A stretch of 64,000 nucleotides of DNA from Polaribacter sp. ALD11 (GTDB taxonomy: Bacteria; Bacteroidota; Bacteroidia; Flavobacteriales; Flavobacteriaceae), in the NCBI RefSeq assembly GCF_002831685.1, contig NZ_CP025119.1:283001-347000 (forward strand). Direction: 5' to 3'. Positions 25,059-34,337 of this stretch are shown here, piece by piece. A model generated the notes under the pieces. It saw only the letters and a program-made list of their open reading frames with translations. It searched no databases and had not been told where the DNA came from. Both the position numbers and the translations under genes were made by a program. Each line of letters starts with the position of its first letter. The first letter of the stretch is position 1.

Positions 25059-27143
25059 TTATTTTTTTATTAATTTCTTTGTAATAAATTGATTTTCAGA
25101 ATTGATTTTTACTAAGTATATTCCTTTAGAAAGTTTAGAAACATCTATACTATTGCGAGTTGTATTTACTTTGTCTGTTATAATTAATTCGCCCAAAATA
25201 TTGTAAATATTTACATTTACATCTTTTGTAAGGTTAAAGAAGATGTTGTTTCCATTTGTAGGATTTGGATACATTTTAAAAGAAGTAAAGTCTGAAGTAT
25301 CTACACTTGCAGTTGCAGGATCGTAAATTCCAATGCCATCATAAGTTCCTACTGCATACTCATCCCATTCACTAGCTGTATAGGTTGTGTTTGGGCTAGT
25401 TATTGTTAGTTTTCTTCTAAGTGTTTTGTTTTCTAGATTCTTAGCAGTTTCACCTAAAACTCCAATAATATCAATTAAAACTCCATTATTAAATAATCCA
25501 ATAGGATCATTTCCATTAAAGTTTATTGGAGCTCCATAGTTAGAACCTTCAGGAGCAACTAAATCTGCATGTTGAACTAAATTTTCATCATCTGCTTCAA
25601 AATGTATAATTACAAAAACATCATTTACATTAATAGTCCCAGATAAAGTTAATTCATTTACCCAACTTCCTGCTCCGTTTGATTGTTTTTTTATACTATA
25701 TGTAGATAAATCTATTGAGTTATCTGTTAAGTTAGCAATCTCGATAGCTTTATTATTACTTGCTCCTTCTACATATTCAGAGAAAAATAACTCTACAACA
25801 TTGTTACTTCCATCTGTTGTTACTGCATTTACTGCGGCAGATTGAGCAGATTTGTTATCAGCTCCATCTTTTGCTAAAATTGTAACATTGTAAGTTGTAG
25901 AAACTGTTAAACCATTAATAGTATAACTTGTATTTACTGTAGATGTTTTATATGTTCCATCAACAAAAATATCGTAACCAACAACAGCTGCATTATCAGT
26001 AGATGCTGTCCAGTTAGCTTTAAAACTAGTACCCGTTTGATTTGTAATTATAACATTTGTTGGTACAGTTGGTGCTTCACTGTCGATTGTTGTAGATCCA
26101 TTTACAGCAGTAGATTTAGCCGATTTATTATTAGCTATATCTTTCGCTAATACTGTAACAGCATAAGATGTGTTAGCGCTTAATCCAGAAATTGTATAAT
26201 TTGTATTTGTTGTATTTCCATGTAAAGTACCATCAACATAAATTTCATATTTAGTAACTGCTACATTATCTGTAGAAGCAGACCAAGTTACATCTATTGA
26301 TGAAGGTGTGCTATTACTTAAAGTAACACTTGTTGGAGTAGTAGGAGCTTCAGCATCGTTTGAGGTATAGATACCCCAATAATCTTCTGCAGGAGTTCCT
26401 CCCCAAATTTTTGTTGCTAAGTATGCATTGTCTATAAAAGGGTTTCTATTTCCTTGCGCATAATTATCGCTAGATACATGATATCTATTTCTTTGTCTTT
26501 CAAAATCAGAAACGGGATCTTCTGCATTCCATTCTAAAAATAAATCAATCATTTTATCAGGAGTTGAAGAAGTATCTCCATTACCAACTCCATTTGGTTT
26601 ACATCGGTCTCCGTAACGAATGTACATATACATCATCATTCTTGCAACATCTCCTTTCCATTCATCACCAGGATACCAACCCCCAGAAACACGACCTGAG
26701 TTTCCGTTTCCATCTGCAAATTTTAGACTTCCACGATTACTATTGTAGCCTACATCTGATGGACGTAAATGATGTGCATCTGCACCAGGGCCAGAAGTTC
26801 CTAGATTAGGTGTTCCTAAAGATTTTGCATATGTATGTTCTCTATTCCAATCAGTAGAACCGCCACCGTTTTTATTTACACTTCTTGTTCTTGCCGTTTT
26901 ACCTGAAGAAGTATATCCGTAAATTAACAAAACTTCTGAACTATTTTCTGGGTTTAAATCCGAACCTTTTAAAGCATTCCAACCATAAGATAAGATGTTT
27001 GTGTGAGCTGCTATTGTTTTTACTGCTAAGTTTTCTTTTAAAGTTAAACCTTCAGCAGATAAATCTACGTCGTCATAATAAGATTCTTGTGCTGTAATTA
27101 CGCATGTTAGAAGTAGAGAGAATAAAAGTACTGTTTTTTTCAT
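25059..27143 (-). CDS. Secreted endonuclease I with FN3 and lamin-tail domains, T9SS cargo
   Basis: 694 residues. A signal peptide (LLFSLLLTCVITAQ) is followed by an EndA/NucM-type nuclease (about 30-260) with catalytic DWNREHTYAKSL, ADAHHLRPSDVGYNSNRG and YPGDEWKGDVARMMMYMYIRYG. Two fibronectin III repeats (about 268-355 and 360-445) come next, then a lamin-tail-type beta domain beginning VELFFSEYVEGASNNKAIEIANLT, and a type IX secretion A-type sorting tail (FKMYPNPTNG through KLSKGIYLVKIN). It is probably exported to the surface or medium to degrade extracellular DNA or RNA for nutrients or biofilm remodelling. The next gene upstream is its paralogue. Confidence 0.93.
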   Translation of the reverse strand: MKKTVLLFSLLLTCVITAQESYYDDVDLSAEGLTLKENLAVKTIAAHTNILSYGWNALKGSDLNPENSSEVLLIYGYTSSGKTARTRSVNKNGGGSTDWNREHTYAKSLGTPNLGTSGPGADAHHLRPSDVGYNSNRGSLKFADGNGNSGRVSGGWYPGDEWKGDVARMMMYMYIRYGDRCKPNGVGNGDTSSTPDKMIDLFLEWNAEDPVSDFERQRNRYHVSSDNYAQGNRNPFIDNAYLATKIWGGTPAEDYWGIYTSNDAEAPTTPTSVTLSNSTPSSIDVTWSASTDNVAVTKYEIYVDGTLHGNTTNTNYTISGLSANTSYAVTVLAKDIANNKSAKSTAVNGSTTIDSEAPTVPTNVIITNQTGTSFKANWTASTDNAAVVGYDIFVDGTYKTSTVNTSYTINGLTVSTTYNVTILAKDGADNKSAQSAAVNAVTTDGSNNVVELFFSEYVEGASNNKAIEIANLTDNSIDLSTYSIKKQSNGAGSWVNELTLSGTINVNDVFVIIHFEADDENLVQHADLVAPEGSNYGAPINFNGNDPIGLFNNGVLIDIIGVLGETAKNLENKTLRRKLTITSPNTTYTASEWDEYAVGTYDGIGIYDPATASVDTSDFTSFKMYPNPTNGNNIFFNLTKDVNVNIYNILGELIITDKVNTTRNSIDVSKLSKGIYLVKINSENQFITKKLIKK

Positions 27144-27203
27144 TTTTAGGATTTATTAACGACTCAATTACGAGTCATTTTTGTTAAAGTATAATTTAAT
27201 TAA

Positions 27204-29420
27204 TTAATTTTTAATTAGTTTTTTAGTGATAAATTGTTTGTCAGAATTAATTTTTAGTAGATAAATACCTTTTGTAAAATTAGATATATCAATGCTATTC
27301 TTGCTTTTAGTAACTTCTGAGGATTGAACCAGCTCGCCTAAAACATTGTAAACATTAATTGTAGCATCTTCTGTTACACTAAAATAAATTCTGTCTCCAT
27401 TTGTAGGGTTTGGAAACATTTTAAAAGATTCAAATATAAAATCTTTCGTACTTAAAGTTGTTGTGTGACTTCCAACACCATCGTAAGTGTTAGCAGGAAA
27501 TGATTTCCATTCACTAGCATCATAGGTAGTATTTGGTGATGCAATATCTCTATTTCTTCTTATTGTTGTATTTGCTGCAAAATTATCATCATTATTAAAA
27601 ACTCCAATAATATCAATTAATACACCATCTTTAAATAAGGCAACAGCATCGTTTCCATTAAAGTTTACCGGTTGTCCATAACGAGTATCATTATTACTAG
27701 GTTGAACTAAATCTACTTGCCCGAGTGTGTTACTAGCGGAATTAGGTTGTAATATAGGATTGTTATTATCTCCATTACCAATAACAAAGACATCACCAGG
27801 AACAATGTTTTTAACAGTGCCTTTATCTAGTGCAAGTGGTGTTGTCCACTCTCCTGCGCCATTACGTTCTATTTTAATTTCGTAACCAGCAAGGTTAACT
27901 GTAGTGCCTGTTAAGTTAACAATCTCTAATATTTTATTAGTACCCCCATCATTACCTTCTACATATTCAGAAAAAAATAATTCTGAAGCTACTCCACCAG
28001 TAGATCCATCGTTTGTTTTAAGACTTAAAGGAGTTGTTTTTTCAGATTTGTTATCATCAAGATCCTTTGCTAAAACAGTTACATTATAAGTGGTAGCAGA
28101 AGTTAAACCTATTACTGTATATGTGGTTGTTGAAGTAAAAGCTTTAAAAGCTCCGTCAACAAAAATATCATAGCCCTTAACCTCATTATTATCTGAAGAA
28201 GTTGACCAATTTACACTAAAAGAACTATCTGTAATATTCGTTATTGTAACATTTTGAGGTACAGAAGGCGGTGTGCTATCTTGTAATGTTTTTTCTGTTA
28301 CAGGTGTACTTTGAGTAGAAAAATTATTTATAAGATCTTTTGCTATAACTGTAAATTTGTAAGAAGTATTAGTGTCTAAGTTTGAAATTGTTGTACTTGT
28401 AGTAGAACTAGAGGTTTGTGCTGTTAATATATCATCTACATATATATTATAACCTGCTACATTTATATTGTCTGTAGAAGCAGTCCAAGAAATATCTATT
28501 GTAGTTAAATTAATATTACTGGCAGTAACACTTGTAGGAGCAGTAGGAGCTTGAGTATCTGTTTTTTTGTAAAGATCCCATTTGTCTTCAGCTGAGTTTC
28601 CTCCCCAAATTCTTGTCGCTAAATATGGGTTGTCTATAAACGGATTTCTGTTTCCTTGTGCGTAGGTATTATTTGTGTTTTCATGATATGTATTCCTAGC
28701 TATTTCAATTGCAGAAACAGGGTCTTCTACATTCCATTTTAGGAATAAGTTTATCATGTCATCACCTGTAAATTGATTATCACCAACACCAACAGCTGTA
28801 GGTAAACATTGATTACCGTAACGAAGATACATGTACATTATAATTCTCGAAACATCCCCTTTCCACTCATCACCAGGGTACCAACCTCTTGTGTTTGCTC
28901 CATCGGGGCCGTTATAGGTAATAGAAGAACGACTAGAATTACCGCTTCCTAAAGCAAATTTAAAGTTATTTCTTTCTGAATTCCTATTTTTATCTGCTGG
29001 TCTTAAATTATGAGCATCTGTTCCTGCACCAGGATCATTGGTTAATAATTTAGGGCTTGCTAATGATTTAGAAAAAACGTGTTCTCTGTTCCAAACAAAA
29101 TTTAGTCCATTACCTCTATCTTGTAAACTATTATCCCTAGTTCTATCATTAGTATCATCTTGGTCAGAACCATTTTCCCAACCATAAATTAAAACAACTC
29201 TAGAGGCATCTGAATCTTTGTCTGTAATTTTAGATGCTTCCCAAACTCCGGGTGTATAACTAAGCATGTTAGAATGCGTGCTTATAATTTTTGAAGCCAA
29301 TGCATCTTTTAAATTGGTTCCAGACAATTGTAAATTTACATCGTCATAGTATTGTTGCGCTTGTGAAAATGTAAAAGCACAAGTAGACATTGCAATTAAA
29401 AGAAGTAGTTTTTTTATCAT
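27204..29420 (-). CDS. Secreted endonuclease I with FN3 and lamin-tail domains, second paralogue
   Basis: 738 residues with the same layout as its downstream neighbour: signal peptide ending near TFSQAQ, endonuclease I domain with VWNREHVFSKSL and GTDAHNLRPADKNRNSERN, two fibronectin III repeats, a lamin-tail domain starting ELFFSEYVEGNDGGTNKILEIVNLT, and a T9SS sorting tail (FKMFPNPTNG, NFTKGIYLLKIN). The nuclease domain carries several insertions relative to the other copy and the lamin-tail loop is longer. The two genes are 60 bases apart on one strand and clearly arose by tandem duplication, now diverged enough for different substrates or conditions. Confidence 0.93.
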   Translation of the reverse strand: MIKKLLLLIAMSTCAFTFSQAQQYYDDVNLQLSGTNLKDALASKIISTHSNMLSYTPGVWEASKITDKDSDASRVVLIYGWENGSDQDDTNDRTRDNSLQDRGNGLNFVWNREHVFSKSLASPKLLTNDPGAGTDAHNLRPADKNRNSERNNFKFALGSGNSSRSSITYNGPDGANTRGWYPGDEWKGDVSRIIMYMYLRYGNQCLPTAVGVGDNQFTGDDMINLFLKWNVEDPVSAIEIARNTYHENTNNTYAQGNRNPFIDNPYLATRIWGGNSAEDKWDLYKKTDTQAPTAPTSVTASNINLTTIDISWTASTDNINVAGYNIYVDDILTAQTSSSTTSTTISNLDTNTSYKFTVIAKDLINNFSTQSTPVTEKTLQDSTPPSVPQNVTITNITDSSFSVNWSTSSDNNEVKGYDIFVDGAFKAFTSTTTYTVIGLTSATTYNVTVLAKDLDDNKSEKTTPLSLKTNDGSTGGVASELFFSEYVEGNDGGTNKILEIVNLTGTTVNLAGYEIKIERNGAGEWTTPLALDKGTVKNIVPGDVFVIGNGDNNNPILQPNSASNTLGQVDLVQPSNNDTRYGQPVNFNGNDAVALFKDGVLIDIIGVFNNDDNFAANTTIRRNRDIASPNTTYDASEWKSFPANTYDGVGSHTTTLSTKDFIFESFKMFPNPTNGDRIYFSVTEDATINVYNVLGELVQSSEVTKSKNSIDISNFTKGIYLLKINSDKQFITKKLIKN

Positions 29421-29497
29421 AATATTAATTAAAAATTAAATAAAATAGTTACTTTCTTTTTCTAGCAATGAAATTTTTTATTGAAAAAGTATAAATT

Positions 29498-30709
29498 TTA
29501 TTTCCTCTCTAAAAGTGCCATATAAAATCCGTCAAAACCAGAAATATGTGCTAACACTTTTTTATCGGATACAAATGTAAAATCTTTTCCTGACTCAGAT
29601 GTTAAGAAATTATTAACTTGATCTTGATTTTCTGAGGGTAAAATAGAACATGTAGCATACACTAATTTCCCTCCAGGTTTTACCATTGTAGAATATTGTT
29701 GTAAAACCTCTTGTTGTACTTTTTTAATATTTTCTATAAATTCTGGTTGTAATTTCCATTTAGAATCGGGGTTTCTACGGATAACACCTAAACCAGAACA
29801 AGGTGCGTCAATCAAAACTCTATCTGCTTTTCCTTGTAACTTTTTAATTGGTTTTGTAGAGTCGATTACACGCATGTCTATATTGTGTGCTTTGTTTCTT
29901 TTTGCTCTTACTTTTAATTTACGGAGTTTACTTTCATAAATATCCATGGCAATAATTTGCCCTTTATTTTCCATTAAAGCAGATAGATGTAAGGTTTTTC
30001 CACCAGCACCGGCACAAGTATCTACTACTTTCATACCAGGTTTTACGTCTAAATACGCTGCTACTAATTGAGAAGAGGCGTCTTGAACTTCAAAATAACC
30101 ACTATGAAAAGCTTCTGTTTTAAAAACATTTGCTCTCTCTGGTAAAATTAAAGCATCTGGATGATTAGGAACAAATTCTGTAATAACACCTTCTGCTTTT
30201 AGTTTCTTTTGTAAAATTTCTCTAGAAATGTTTAAAGTATTGGTTCTTAAAATTACACTAGCTTGTACATTTAAAGCAGCAATTTCTTTAGTCCAAATTT
30301 CTTCACCTAATTCATTAACACACATTTCGTCCATCCAATCTGGTATAGATTCTCTATATTTTCTCGTTTTTGAAAGTTCAGCAAAACGGCCTTTAATTTT
30401 TCTTTCTGGTACATCACCAATTTGGTTCCAATCTGGTAAAGCGATTCCTCTTAAAATACACCACACAGAAAATAACCTCCAGATATTATCTCTATCATAG
30501 GGGGCTTTTACTTCTGCAATTTCTGCGTATAAACGGTTCCAACGAACAATATCATAAATTGTTTCTGCAACAAATTTACGATCTCTAGCTCCCCAACGTT
30601 TATCACGTTTTAAAGCTTTTTCTACAGCTTTATCTGCGTAAACGCCTTCATTAAATATGTCTCTAATACTATCTATAACTGCAAAAGTTAAATTTCTGTG
30701 TAATCTCAT
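29498..30709 (-). CDS. RsmB/NOP2-type RNA (cytosine-5) methyltransferase
   Basis: About 403 residues from the preferred start. An N-terminal NusB-like helical part (to about residue 150) is followed by a SAM-dependent Rossmann fold: VVDTCAGAGGKTLHLSALM (SAM loop), DIYESKLRKLKVRAKR, and the two cysteines of m5C enzymes in DAPCSGLGVIRR (motif IV) and YATCSILPSENQDQV (motif VI). It probably methylates 16S rRNA like RsmB, although tRNA targets are possible for this family. A longer frame reaches 30775, but a TATATTTG promoter element at 30738-30731 lies inside that extension and MRLHRNLTF is the usual Bacteroidetes N-terminus. Confidence 0.9.
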   Translation of the reverse strand: MRLHRNLTFAVIDSIRDIFNEGVYADKAVEKALKRDKRWGARDRKFVAETIYDIVRWNRLYAEIAEVKAPYDRDNIWRLFSVWCILRGIALPDWNQIGDVPERKIKGRFAELSKTRKYRESIPDWMDEMCVNELGEEIWTKEIAALNVQASVILRTNTLNISREILQKKLKAEGVITEFVPNHPDALILPERANVFKTEAFHSGYFEVQDASSQLVAAYLDVKPGMKVVDTCAGAGGKTLHLSALMENKGQIIAMDIYESKLRKLKVRAKRNKAHNIDMRVIDSTKPIKKLQGKADRVLIDAPCSGLGVIRRNPDSKWKLQPEFIENIKKVQQEVLQQYSTMVKPGGKLVYATCSILPSENQDQVNNFLTSESGKDFTFVSDKKVLAHISGFDGFYMALLERK

Positions 30710-30730
30710 TTTTTTTATTATAATCGGGTT

Positions 30731-30738
30731 CAAATATA
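30731..30738 (-). promoter_or_regulatory. -7 promoter element of the RNA methyltransferase gene
   Basis: Minus-strand TATATTTG matches TAnnTTTG exactly, 22 bases before the ATG at 30709. It decides the start by excluding the longer frame. Confidence 0.5.
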
Positions 30739-30787
30739 CGTTAAATAAAAGGTATTTTGTATTTTCGTTATTCATATATTTTTCAAG

Positions 30788-32884
30788 TTGAATTTAGATT
30801 ATCCTATTACATATATAAACGGAGTTAGTGTACAAAAAGCGGCGCTTTTGTATGCGGAATTGGGTATAAAGACGTGTAATGATTTGCTCAATTTTTTTCC
30901 TTTTAGATATATTGATAAAACGGCTTTTTATGCTATAAAAGACTTACAACCAAATTCTTCTGAAGTTCAAATTGTTGGAAAAATTACACGCGTAAAATCG
31001 GTTGCGCAAAAAAGAGGAAGTAGGTTAGTTGCTACTTTTCAAGATGCTACAGGAACGATGGAATTAGTTTGGTTTAAAGGGCAAAAATGGATTAAAGATG
31101 CGCTTAAAATTAATGAACCGTATGTGGTATATGGTAAACTGAACCATTATAACGGTAATTTTAGCATTCCCCACCCAGAATTAGAATTGGTTACCGAGTA
31201 CAAAAAGAAGCTGCAAACTAAAATGCAACCTGTTTACCATTCCACAGAAAAGTTAATAAACTCAGGCATTTCCAATAAGTTAATACGTGGTTATGTTCAG
31301 AATGTATTCCAACAATTTTTTGAAACTATTACAGAAAGTTTATCATTAGAAGTTGTAGCCGATTTTAAGTTGATGTCTAAACGAGATGCCTTATTAAATG
31401 CGCATTTCCCTAAAAGTCAAGAAAACTTATCAAGAGCAGAGTACCGTCTAAAGTTTGAAGAATTGTTTTTTATTCAATTGCAATTATTACGTAGAAAACT
31501 CATCAATAAAACAAAAAATAAAGGATACGTTTTTGAAAATGTAGGTGCTATTTTTAATGAATTTTATGCAGAAAAACTTCCTTTCGATTTAACAAACGCC
31601 CAAAAAAGAGTATTAAAAGAAGTTCGAAAAGATGTTGTTTCTGGTGCACATATGAACAGGCTTTTACAAGGAGATGTAGGTTCAGGAAAAACAATTGTAG
31701 CTATTTTGTCGATGCTTCTGGCAATAGATAACGGTTTTCAAGCCACAATAATGGCTCCAACAGAAATTTTAGCAAATCAACATTTTGCTGCGGTTTCAGA
31801 ATTAGTTGAAGGAATGAATATTAAAGTTGATATTTTAACCGGTTCTGTAAGAATAAAAAAACGTAGAGAAATTCATGAAAATTTAGAAGACGGAACTTTA
31901 CATATTTTAGTTGGCACCCATGCGTTATTGGAAGATAAAGTACAGTTTAAAAATTTAGGAATTGCAATTATTGATGAACAACACAGATTCGGAGTAAAAC
32001 AAAGAGCAAAATTATGGGCTAAAAATGAACTTCCACCACATATTTTAGTGATGACAGCTACACCAATACCTAGAACTTTGGCAATGTCTGTTTATGGTGA
32101 TTTAGATATTTCTGTGATAGATGAGTTGCCTCCAGGAAGAAAAGAAGTAAAAACGGTTCATCGTTTTGATAGCAATCGATTATCTGTTTTTAAATTTATT
32201 AGAGATGAAATTGATAAAGGAAGACAAATCTACTTGGTTTATCCGCTAATCGAAGAATCTGAAGCAATGGATTATAAAGATTTAATGGATGGTTATGAGA
32301 GTGTTTCTCGAGAATTTCCAACGCCAAAATATCAAATAAGTATTGTACATGGAAAAATGAAACCTGCTGACAAAGAATTTGAAATGCAACGCTTTGTAAA
32401 AGGCAAAACTCAGATTATGGTAGCTACAACCGTAATTGAAGTTGGAGTAAATGTGCCGAATGCAAGTGTAATGATTATAGAGAGTTCAGAACGTTTCGGG
32501 CTTTCTCAATTGCATCAATTAAGAGGGAGAGTTGGGCGAGGAGCAGACCAAAGTTATTGTATTTTATTATCTAGTTATAAGTTGTCTGCAGAGGCAAAAA
32601 CACGCCTAAAAACAATGGTAGAAACTACAGACGGATTTAAAATTGCTGAGGTAGATTTAAAATTACGTGGTCCTGGGAATATCATGGGAACACAGCAAAG
32701 TGGTGTCTTAAATCTAAAAATTGCAGATGTTGTAAAAGATTCTAAAATTTTAGTAGCTGCAAGAAACACGGCAATATCTATTTTACAAGAAGACAATAAT
32801 TTGTCTAGAGAAGAAAATTCACCAATTAAAAAAGCCTACATAAAAATGACCAAATCGTCTAAGATTTGGTCAAATATTAGCTAA
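30788..32884 (+). CDS. recG: ATP-dependent DNA helicase RecG
   Basis: Branch-migration helicase that remodels stalled replication forks and Holliday junctions. The N-terminal wedge domain with an OB fold (about 55-150) includes EVQIVGKITRVKS and MELVWFKGQKW. The superfamily 2 motor has Walker A LLQGDVGSGKT, Walker B IIDEQHRFGVKQR, motif III TATPIPRTLAM and motif VI QLRGRVGRG. The 698-residue length is normal. The start is a TTG at 30788; the residues it opens with (NLDYPITYINGV) match the normal beginning of RecG and no suitable ATG exists, so the TTG start is credible. Confidence 0.96.
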   Translation: MNLDYPITYINGVSVQKAALLYAELGIKTCNDLLNFFPFRYIDKTAFYAIKDLQPNSSEVQIVGKITRVKSVAQKRGSRLVATFQDATGTMELVWFKGQKWIKDALKINEPYVVYGKLNHYNGNFSIPHPELELVTEYKKKLQTKMQPVYHSTEKLINSGISNKLIRGYVQNVFQQFFETITESLSLEVVADFKLMSKRDALLNAHFPKSQENLSRAEYRLKFEELFFIQLQLLRRKLINKTKNKGYVFENVGAIFNEFYAEKLPFDLTNAQKRVLKEVRKDVVSGAHMNRLLQGDVGSGKTIVAILSMLLAIDNGFQATIMAPTEILANQHFAAVSELVEGMNIKVDILTGSVRIKKRREIHENLEDGTLHILVGTHALLEDKVQFKNLGIAIIDEQHRFGVKQRAKLWAKNELPPHILVMTATPIPRTLAMSVYGDLDISVIDELPPGRKEVKTVHRFDSNRLSVFKFIRDEIDKGRQIYLVYPLIEESEAMDYKDLMDGYESVSREFPTPKYQISIVHGKMKPADKEFEMQRFVKGKTQIMVATTVIEVGVNVPNASVMIIESSERFGLSQLHQLRGRVGRGADQSYCILLSSYKLSAEAKTRLKTMVETTDGFKIAEVDLKLRGPGNIMGTQQSGVLNLKIADVVKDSKILVAARNTAISILQEDNNLSREENSPIKKAYIKMTKSSKIWSNIS

Positions 32885-32898
32885 ATTTATTTTATTTT

Positions 32899-33693
32899 TT
32901 ATGGAGTTGCAGCAACTGCACCTAGTGTATATAATTGTTCTAAAGTAGGAGACTTACTACCGCCTTCATTCTCTAAAGTAATACCAAATGCTTCAGACTC
33001 GTTTGCATTTTCAATTGTAAAAATCTTATTAGTATCTGCTGTAAACGTATCTATTGTACCTAAACTTGTAGGTGTTAACGGACTCATTTTTAAAGACCAA
33101 ACTTGGTATACTTTTCCTTTTGGTGGTTCTGGTAAACCTTTTGCATCTAAATAAATACTTTTCGTTTTCTTGTCCCAATAAACCTTTGCATAAGAATTTG
33201 GTGATACTTGTTGTCCTGCTAAAGGAACAGAAATTATATCTCTATCTCTAAAAACAGTTATTAATTTTTCTGCTTCGGCTAAATTATTAGAAGCATTTTG
33301 TATTTGCTGTTCTAATTGTTGTTTCTCTGAAGCAATTTGTTCTTTTAATTTATTGTTCTGTGAAAGAGACCAAATTAAAGTACTGCCTATAAGTAGTGTT
33401 GCTGCCCAACCAGAATATTGTAACCAATTTGTTTTCGGTTTTGTAATAGAAATTACTTTTGTTTTATCTATTTCTTTTATTATAGATGCAAAAGAATATT
33501 CAGAATCTTTTTTAGCAGCAGCGGTTAGTTTTACAATAGCACTTTCTATCGATAAAACTTCTGCAAGTAATTCTGGGTTTTCTTTAATTGCAACATACAC
33601 TTCTTCATTCTCCTTTTCTGAGAGTGAACCTGCAATGTACAGTTCTAAAATTCCGGATTCTATGTATTTTTTTTTATTCATTTTAAACTCCAA
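32899..33693 (-). CDS. Anti-sigma factor, RskA-type C-terminal domain
   Basis: A single-pass membrane protein of up to 264 residues. The cytoplasmic N-terminus has the anti-sigma zinc-finger-like helix arrangement (ILELYIAGSLSEKENEEVY) but no HxxxCxxC zinc motif. A transmembrane helix lies at about residues 88-109, a coiled coil at about 112-145 (KLKEQIASEKQQLEQQIQNA), and the periplasmic RskA domain runs to the end, with KVYQVWSLKMSPLTPTSLG. It presumably sequesters the sigma factor encoded upstream. Starts at 33693 (overlapping the sigma gene by 11 bases) and 33681 (nearly abutting it) are both possible; either implies translational coupling. Confidence 0.88.
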   Translation of the reverse strand: MEFKMNKKKYIESGILELYIAGSLSEKENEEVYVAIKENPELLAEVLSIESAIVKLTAAAKKDSEYSFASIIKEIDKTKVISITKPKTNWLQYSGWAATLLIGSTLIWSLSQNNKLKEQIASEKQQLEQQIQNASNNLAEAEKLITVFRDRDIISVPLAGQQVSPNSYAKVYWDKKTKSIYLDAKGLPEPPKGKVYQVWSLKMSPLTPTSLGTIDTFTADTNKIFTIENANESEAFGITLENEGGSKSPTLEQLYTLGAVAATP

Positions 33694-34216
33694 CCATTGT
33701 TCTTAATTCTGCAATACAGTTTCTATTGCGTGTTTTTATTGTACCAAGTGGTATGTCTAATTCTTCTGAGGCTTCTTTTTGGGTATATCCTTTAAAGAAT
33801 AATAATTCTATTACAGATTTACATTTTTCACCAAGGTTTTTTACAAACTCTTTAATACCAATTGCATCTGTAGAATTATCTAGGTTATCACTTGTTTCTA
33901 ATATATCTACGAAAAAATCTGAGTTAAGGTTTTGTTTAGACTGTTTAAACTTCTTAGAACGCGTATAATCTATAGCTGCATTTCTTGCTATATTTAGAAT
34001 CCACGTGAAAAAACGACCTTTTTTTGCGGAGTAAGAATCAGATTTATTCCAAGCCTTTATAAATACATCTTGAGTAATTTCCTGCGCAACGCCATCATTT
34101 TTAACAATTGTGTTTACAACACCAGAAATACTATTACAATACATATTGTAAAGTTTTTCATAGGCTTTTACATCTTTTTGTTGAAATTGTAAAATTAATT
34201 GATCCAGTTTATCCAT
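33683..34216 (-). CDS. ECF sigma factor (SigK-like, group IV sigma70)
   Basis: 177 residues with region 2 (YEKLYNMYCNSISGVV, DVFIKAWNKSDSY, FFTWILNIARNAAIDYTRS) and region 4 (FFKGYTQKEASEELDIPLGTIKTRNRNC) and no region 1 or 3. The anti-sigma gene overlaps or abuts its 3' end, the classic paired arrangement in which release from the membrane partner frees the sigma factor. The inducing signal and target promoters cannot be read here. Confidence 0.93.
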   Translation of the reverse strand: MDKLDQLILQFQQKDVKAYEKLYNMYCNSISGVVNTIVKNDGVAQEITQDVFIKAWNKSDSYSAKKGRFFTWILNIARNAAIDYTRSKKFKQSKQNLNSDFFVDILETSDNLDNSTDAIGIKEFVKNLGEKCKSVIELLFFKGYTQKEASEELDIPLGTIKTRNRNCIAELRTMVGV

Positions 34217-34337
34217 ATTTAATGCTAAAATATAATTTTAATATTCAATTTGAAGCATATAAACACTTTTTTATGATTGAAAAAATTAAAGAGAATTAAG
34301 TTATTGTAGGGTAATTAAAAATCTTTATTTAAGATAA

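Noticed and set aside
27161..27176. GACTC-n6-GAGTC palindrome between the two endonuclease genes
   Set aside because: Only five-base arms in AT-rich sequence with no promoter or T tract next to it; chance cannot be excluded.
25059..29420. Direct repeats within the endonuclease genes as possible mobile elements
   Set aside because: The repeats are fibronectin III domains and paralogous coding sequence, explained by gene duplication.
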